Below are positions 60,095 through 64,000 of a stretch of 64,000 nucleotides of DNA, piece after piece (positions within the stretch are counted from its first letter, which is position 1; each line of letters opens with the position of its first letter). The stretch lies in assembly GCF_003515065.1 (NCBI RefSeq), contig NZ_QXGH01000020.1:62001-126000 (forward strand), read 5' to 3'. The position numbers and the translations under genes were made by a program. Origin of the DNA: Nocardioides immobilis (GTDB taxonomy: Bacteria; Actinomycetota; Actinomycetes; Propionibacteriales; Nocardioidaceae). A model generated the notes under the pieces. The model searched no databases. It had not been told where the DNA came from and saw only the letters and a program-made list of their open reading frames with translations.

Positions 60095-61863
60095 GCGCGA
60101 TCCGGATCGGCAACTGCTCCGGCTTCTACGGCGACCGCCTCTCGGCGTTCCGCGAGATGCTCGAGGGCGGGCCGCTCGACTACCTGACCGGTGACTACCT
60201 CGCCGAGCTGACCATGCTCATCCTCGGCAAGGACACCTTCAAGGACCCGAGCCTCGGCTACGCCCGCACCTTCGTGAAGCAGGCCGAGGACGCCCTCGGC
60301 CTCGCGCTCGAGCAGGGCGTCAAGGTCGTCGTCAACGCCGGTGGCGTCAACCCGCGCGGCCTCGCGGACAAGCTGCGCGAGGTGGCGACCGGCCTCGGCC
60401 TCGACCCGAGGATCGCGCACGTCGAGGGCGACGACATCCGCGACCAGGTGGCCGACCTCGGCCTCCTGCACGACACCTACGGAAACCCGCTGACGGCCAA
60501 CGCCTACCTCGGCGCCTTCGGCATTGCCTCGGCGCTCACCCACGGCGCCGACGTCGTCGTCACTGGGCGGGTCACCGACGCCTCCGTCGTCGTCGGGCCG
60601 GCGATCGCCCACTTCGGCTGGACGCCCGATTCGTACGACGCGCTCGCGGGTGCTGTCGTCGCCGGGCACATCATCGAGTGCGGCACCCAGGCGACCGGCG
60701 GCAACTTCAGCGGCTTCCTCGACCTGGTCTCGACAAGCTCGACCGGCGAGAAGCGGCCGATCACGGAGGCGGGACCGCTCGGCTTCCCGATCGCGGAGCT
60801 GGCCGAGGACGGCTCGATGATGATCACCAAGCACGACGGCACCGGCGGGGCGGTCACGGTCGACACCGTCACCGCGCAGCTCGTCTACGAGATCCAGACG
60901 ACCAAGTACCTCAATCCCGACGTCACCGTCGACCTCACCTCGCTGCGGCTGGAGCAGGTCGGCGACGACCGGGTCGCGGTCACCGGCATCTCCGGCTCGG
61001 CGCCGCCGGAGCAGCTCAAGGCGTGCCTCAACTACTTCGCCGGGTTCCGGAACTCCGCCGAGTTCGTGGTCACCGGCCTCGACTGCGAGCCCAAGGTCGA
61101 GTGGGTCAAGGCCCAGGTCGAGGCCGCGCTCGGCGACGACCGACCCGCCAAGGTGGTGTGGTCCGGCATCGGACCGGTGCAGAAGGACGCCGAGACCGAG
61201 GAGGGCGCCTCGCTGCTGCTCCGGGTCACCGCGTTCGACCCGAGCGCCGACAAGGTCGGCAAGGCGCTCACCGCCCCGATCATCGAGCTCGCGCTGGGCT
61301 CCTACCCGGGCTTCAGCGTCACCCGGATGCCCGGCCCGGGCACGGCGTACGGCGTCTACCGGCCGGCGTACATCTCCCGCAGCGTCGTCCAGCACACCGT
61401 CGTCCACCACGACGGCAGCACCGAGGTGATCGACGACCCGGAGACCGCCGACGTCCCGGTCGACCCGCAGGAGGGCCAGCGCCCGTCGCCGTACCCCGCG
61501 CCGATGGACACGCTCACCCGTCGGATCCCGCTGGGCACCTTCGTGCACGGCCGCTCCGGCGACAAGGGCGGAGACGCCAACATCGGGCTCTGGGTCAAGA
61601 ACGACGGCCACCCCAAGTACGCCGAGCGGGTGACCTGGCTGACCAAGTTCATGTCGCGCCGGCGGGTGCGCGAGCTGATCCCCGAGGCCGCCGACCTCGA
61701 CATCGAGGTCTACGTGCTGCCCAACCTCGGCGGCGTCAACGTCCTGATCCACGGCCTGCTCGACGAGGGCGTGGCCGCCACCGCCCGCTTCGACCCCCAG
61801 GCCAAGGGCCTCGCGGAGTGGATCCGCTCTCGTCTCGTCAACATCGAAGGGAACGTTCTTTAG
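60091..61863 (+). CDS. AtuA-family (DUF1446) acyl-CoA catabolism protein
   Basis: The 590-residue protein has the AtuA/DUF1446 domain (IRIGNCSGFYGDRLSAFREM; NAGGVNPRGLADKL; VTGRVTDASVVVGPAI; ECGTQATGGNFSGF) and a C-terminal AtuA-like domain with ARTGDKGG-type HGRSGDKGGDANIG. In pseudomonads AtuA belongs to acyclic terpene use, with geranyl-CoA carboxylase. GGGAGGTG precedes ATG 60091. Codons at 60726-60741 encode VSTSST through TCTCGACAAGCTCGACC, a motif also seen at 48650. Confidence 0.87.
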   Translation: MSAIRIGNCSGFYGDRLSAFREMLEGGPLDYLTGDYLAELTMLILGKDTFKDPSLGYARTFVKQAEDALGLALEQGVKVVVNAGGVNPRGLADKLREVATGLGLDPRIAHVEGDDIRDQVADLGLLHDTYGNPLTANAYLGAFGIASALTHGADVVVTGRVTDASVVVGPAIAHFGWTPDSYDALAGAVVAGHIIECGTQATGGNFSGFLDLVSTSSTGEKRPITEAGPLGFPIAELAEDGSMMITKHDGTGGAVTVDTVTAQLVYEIQTTKYLNPDVTVDLTSLRLEQVGDDRVAVTGISGSAPPEQLKACLNYFAGFRNSAEFVVTGLDCEPKVEWVKAQVEAALGDDRPAKVVWSGIGPVQKDAETEEGASLLLRVTAFDPSADKVGKALTAPIIELALGSYPGFSVTRMPGPGTAYGVYRPAYISRSVVQHTVVHHDGSTEVIDDPETADVPVDPQEGQRPSPYPAPMDTLTRRIPLGTFVHGRSGDKGGDANIGLWVKNDGHPKYAERVTWLTKFMSRRRVRELIPEAADLDIEVYVLPNLGGVNVLIHGLLDEGVAATARFDPQAKGLAEWIRSRLVNIEGNVL

Positions 61864-63018
61864 ATGACCACGTTCAACTACGGCTTCACCGACGAGCAGG
61901 TCGCCCTCAAGGAGTCGGCGCTCGAGTTCACCCGGCGCGAGGTGACGCCCTACCTCGACCAGTGGGAGAAGGACGGCGAGATCCCGCGCGAGTTCCAGAA
62001 GAAGCTCGCCCACGCCGGCTTCCTCGGCGTCGGCGTCCCCGAGGAGGTCGGCGGCGACGGCGGGACCCTCATCGACGCCTGCGCCATGCAGGAGGGCTTC
62101 ATGGAGGGCGGCTGGTCCGGGGGCCTGATGGCGTCGGCGTTCACCCACGGCATCGGCATCCCGCACATCATCCAGAACGGCTCGCAGGAGCTGATCGACA
62201 CCTACGTGCGGCCGGTGCTGAGCGGCGACATGATCGGGTCGCTGGCCGTCACCGAGCCGGGCGCCGGTTCCGACGTCGCCAACATCGCGACCAAGGCGGT
62301 GCGCGACGGCGACCACTACGTGATCAACGGCGCCAAGACGTTCATCACGTCGAGCGTGCGCGGCGACTTCGTCACCACGGCGGTCCGCACCGGAGAGGCC
62401 GGCGCGCACGGCATCTCGCTGATCGTCGTACCGAAGGGGACGCCCGGGTTCACCGTCTCCCGCAAGCTCGACAAGATGGGGTGGCTGGCGTCCGACACCG
62501 GCGAGCTGTCCTACGAGGACGTGCGGGTCCCGGTCGGCAACCTGGTCGGCCAGGAGAACCACGGCTTCTACTACATCGCCCAGAACTTCGTCTCCGAGCG
62601 GATCTGGCTGGCGCTGATGGGCTACGGCCACGCGCTGCGCTGCCTCAACCTGGCCGCGGACTACTGCCGCACCCGCGACACCTTCGGCAAGCCGTTGGTC
62701 GCCAACCAGGTGGTGCGCGCCAAGCTCACCGAGATGCACCGCCAGGTGGCGGTCGCCCGCAGCTACACGCTCGAGGTCGCGAACCGGTACGACGCCGGCG
62801 AGGACTGCATCGCCGAGGCCTGCCTGGCCAAGCAGACCGCCGTCGACACGGCGGTCTGGGTCGCCGACCAGGCCGTGCAGCTGCACGGCGGCATGGGCTA
62901 CATGCGCGAGTCCGAGGTCGAGCGCCACTACCGCGACGTCCGCCTGCTGCCGATCGGCGGTGGCGCCACCGAGGTGCTCACCGACCTGGCCGCCCGACTG
63001 CTGGGGTACTCGAAATGA
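61864..63018 (+). CDS. acyl-CoA dehydrogenase
   Basis: The 384-residue flavoenzyme has the family signatures LAVTEPGAGSDVANIATKAV, GAKTFITSS and QLHGGMGYMRESEVERHYRD. It would desaturate a short or branched acyl-CoA (citronellyl-, isovaleryl- or similar) before carboxylation. It begins directly after the AtuA stop (TAGATG). Confidence 0.92.
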   Translation: MTTFNYGFTDEQVALKESALEFTRREVTPYLDQWEKDGEIPREFQKKLAHAGFLGVGVPEEVGGDGGTLIDACAMQEGFMEGGWSGGLMASAFTHGIGIPHIIQNGSQELIDTYVRPVLSGDMIGSLAVTEPGAGSDVANIATKAVRDGDHYVINGAKTFITSSVRGDFVTTAVRTGEAGAHGISLIVVPKGTPGFTVSRKLDKMGWLASDTGELSYEDVRVPVGNLVGQENHGFYYIAQNFVSERIWLALMGYGHALRCLNLAADYCRTRDTFGKPLVANQVVRAKLTEMHRQVAVARSYTLEVANRYDAGEDCIAEACLAKQTAVDTAVWVADQAVQLHGGMGYMRESEVERHYRDVRLLPIGGGATEVLTDLAARLLGYSK

Positions 63019-63028
63019 GGGCGCGCTG

Positions 63029-63490
63029 ATGAGCGGGCTCAGCCGTGAGGTGACGCTGACGATCGCGGCGTCGCCCGAGAAGGTCTGGGACCTGGTCAGC
63101 GACGTCACCCGGATCGGTGAGTTCTCGCCCGAGACCTTCGAGGCGCGGTGGACGCACGGCGCCACTGGGCCGGCGGTAGGCGCCCGCTTCAAGGGTCACG
63201 TCAAGCGCAACGGCGTCGGCCCGACGTACTGGTCGCCCTGCACGGTGACGAAGTGCGTCGAGTACGAGGTGTTCGAGTTCGCGGTCGGTCTCGACGGCAG
63301 CGCGTGGACCAACTGGGGCTACCTGCTCGAGCCCGACGGTGATGGCACGCGCGTGACGGAGTACTTCCGGCTCGAGCCGAAGTGGTTCCTGCGCGGCTAC
63401 TGGATGGCCATGGGGCGGCTCCGCGGCCGCACCAACGAGCGCGGCATGCGGACGACGTTGGAGAGGATGAAGAGGGTGCTGGAGTCATGA
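63029..63490 (+). CDS. SRPBCC-family protein
   Basis: The 153-residue protein has the START-like pattern (REVTLTIAASPEKVWDLVSD at the start, WGYLLEPDGDGTRVTEYF, then a long C-terminal helix). Such proteins bind hydrophobic ligands. It lies in the operon ten bases after the dehydrogenase stop and overlaps the carboxylase start (ATGA). Ligand unknown. Confidence 0.82.
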   Translation: MSGLSREVTLTIAASPEKVWDLVSDVTRIGEFSPETFEARWTHGATGPAVGARFKGHVKRNGVGPTYWSPCTVTKCVEYEVFEFAVGLDGSAWTNWGYLLEPDGDGTRVTEYFRLEPKWFLRGYWMAMGRLRGRTNERGMRTTLERMKRVLES

Positions 63491-64000
63491 CCGCGGAGAC
63501 AATCGAGGAGACCCGACGCGAGGCGATGCTCGAGAAGATCGAGTCACTGCACGCCGAGCAGACCAAGGCCGTCGAGGCCGGCGGGAAGTACATCGCCCGC
63601 CACAAGGAGCGGGGGAAGCTGCTGGCTCGCGAGCGGATCGAGCTGCTCATCGACGAGGGCTCGGCGTTCCTGGAGCTGATGCCGCTGGCCGGCTGGGGCA
63701 GTGACTTCGCGGTCGGCGCCAGCATGGTCACCGGCATCGGCGTCGTCGAGGGCGTCGAGTGCATGATCGTCGCCAGCGACCCCACGGTGAAGGGCGGCGC
63801 CCTCAACCCGTGGTCGCTGCGGAAGTCGTTCCGGGCCGCCGAGATCGCCGAGAAGAACTTCCTCCCGTCGATCAACCTCACCGAGTCCGGCGGTGCGGAC
63901 CTGCCGACGCAGAAGGACATCTTCATCCCGGGCGGCCGCGGCTTCCGGGACCTCACCCGGGCCTCGGCCCGCAAGCAGCCGACCATCTCGGTCGTGTTCG
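63487..64000 (+). CDS. acyl-CoA carboxylase beta subunit, partial
   Basis: The first 171 codons encode a carboxyltransferase subunit: KYIARHKERGKLLARERIEL, SDPTVKGGALNPWSLRKSF, NLTESGGADLPTQKDIFIPG. This matches the geranyl-/methylcrotonyl-/propionyl-CoA carboxylase family; the PTVKGGALNPWS phrase resembles the beta-methylcrotonyl/geranyl branch. The gene is cut by the window edge. Confidence 0.88.
   Translation, partial: MTAETIEETRREAMLEKIESLHAEQTKAVEAGGKYIARHKERGKLLARERIELLIDEGSAFLELMPLAGWGSDFAVGASMVTGIGVVEGVECMIVASDPTVKGGALNPWSLRKSFRAAEIAEKNFLPSINLTESGGADLPTQKDIFIPGGRGFRDLTRASARKQPTISVVF

Noticed and set aside
59929..63192. A 1,087-codon open frame on the minus strand
   Set aside because: It mirrors the AtuA and acyl-CoA dehydrogenase genes, which have clear motifs, coupled starts and ribosome sites on the plus strand.

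Overview
The window is high-GC, densely packed actinobacterial chromosome. The gene content fits Nocardioides or a close Nocardioidaceae relative: an AlkB-rubredoxin fusion, an F420-dependent luciferase-like oxidoreductase, MmpL/TetR and MocR genes, many GTG/TTG starts and four-base ATGA/GTGA overlaps. The genus is inferred from gene families and codon bias, not from a marker gene.

Bases 1-6.8 kb are a scrapyard. A LysR gene has had its 5' end replaced by the end of an ISAzo13-type element. An fpg/nei-type glycosylase is promoterless, internally deleted, frameshifted and joined to a rhodanese stub. A second IS copy is broken by three frameshifts and joined to the N-terminus of another transposase. 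Fragments of a GH16 hydrolase and a DUF4143-type ATPase are fused. Between these lie three apparently intact genes that may modify glycans: a methyltransferase, a secreted GH16 hydrolase and a sulfotransferase.

From 6.9 to 22.6 kb the genes are mostly single units: exported proteins, a TetR regulator with the same palindrome before itself and before an FAD oxidoreductase, nitroreductase plus glutathione peroxidase, and a sigma factor fused to a zinc-binding anti-sigma motif and an RsbT/RsbW-like ATPase, followed by an RsbU-N-domain protein. Then come a secreted protein interrupted by an in-frame TAG, a TetR-MmpL pair, a DMT exporter and a NarL-type two-component system.

From 22.7 to 39 kb the theme is hydrophobic-compound and fatty-acid oxidation: a P450, an AlkB-rubredoxin/ferredoxin/TetR module, an alpha-methylacyl-CoA racemase, a Baeyer-Villiger type monooxygenase and fadA-fadB. 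A MerR regulator sits beside fadA, and the same 17-bp palindrome lies before fadA and before the racemase, suggesting one regulon.

From 42 to 53.6 kb, a MocR regulator diverges from a nine-gene operon that looks complete for uptake and degradation of dihydropyrimidines (or hydantoins) to central metabolism: beta-ureidopropionase, dihydropyrimidinase, F420-type oxidoreductase, a four-gene ABC importer, omega-transaminase and (methyl)malonate-semialdehyde dehydrogenase. Next come a PLP aldolase/lactone-oxidase pair, two tandem helix-turn-helix paralogues sharing an upstream box, a PIN-toxin remnant, and a TetR-led AtuA/acyl-CoA dehydrogenase/acyl-CoA carboxylase operon that runs off the right edge.
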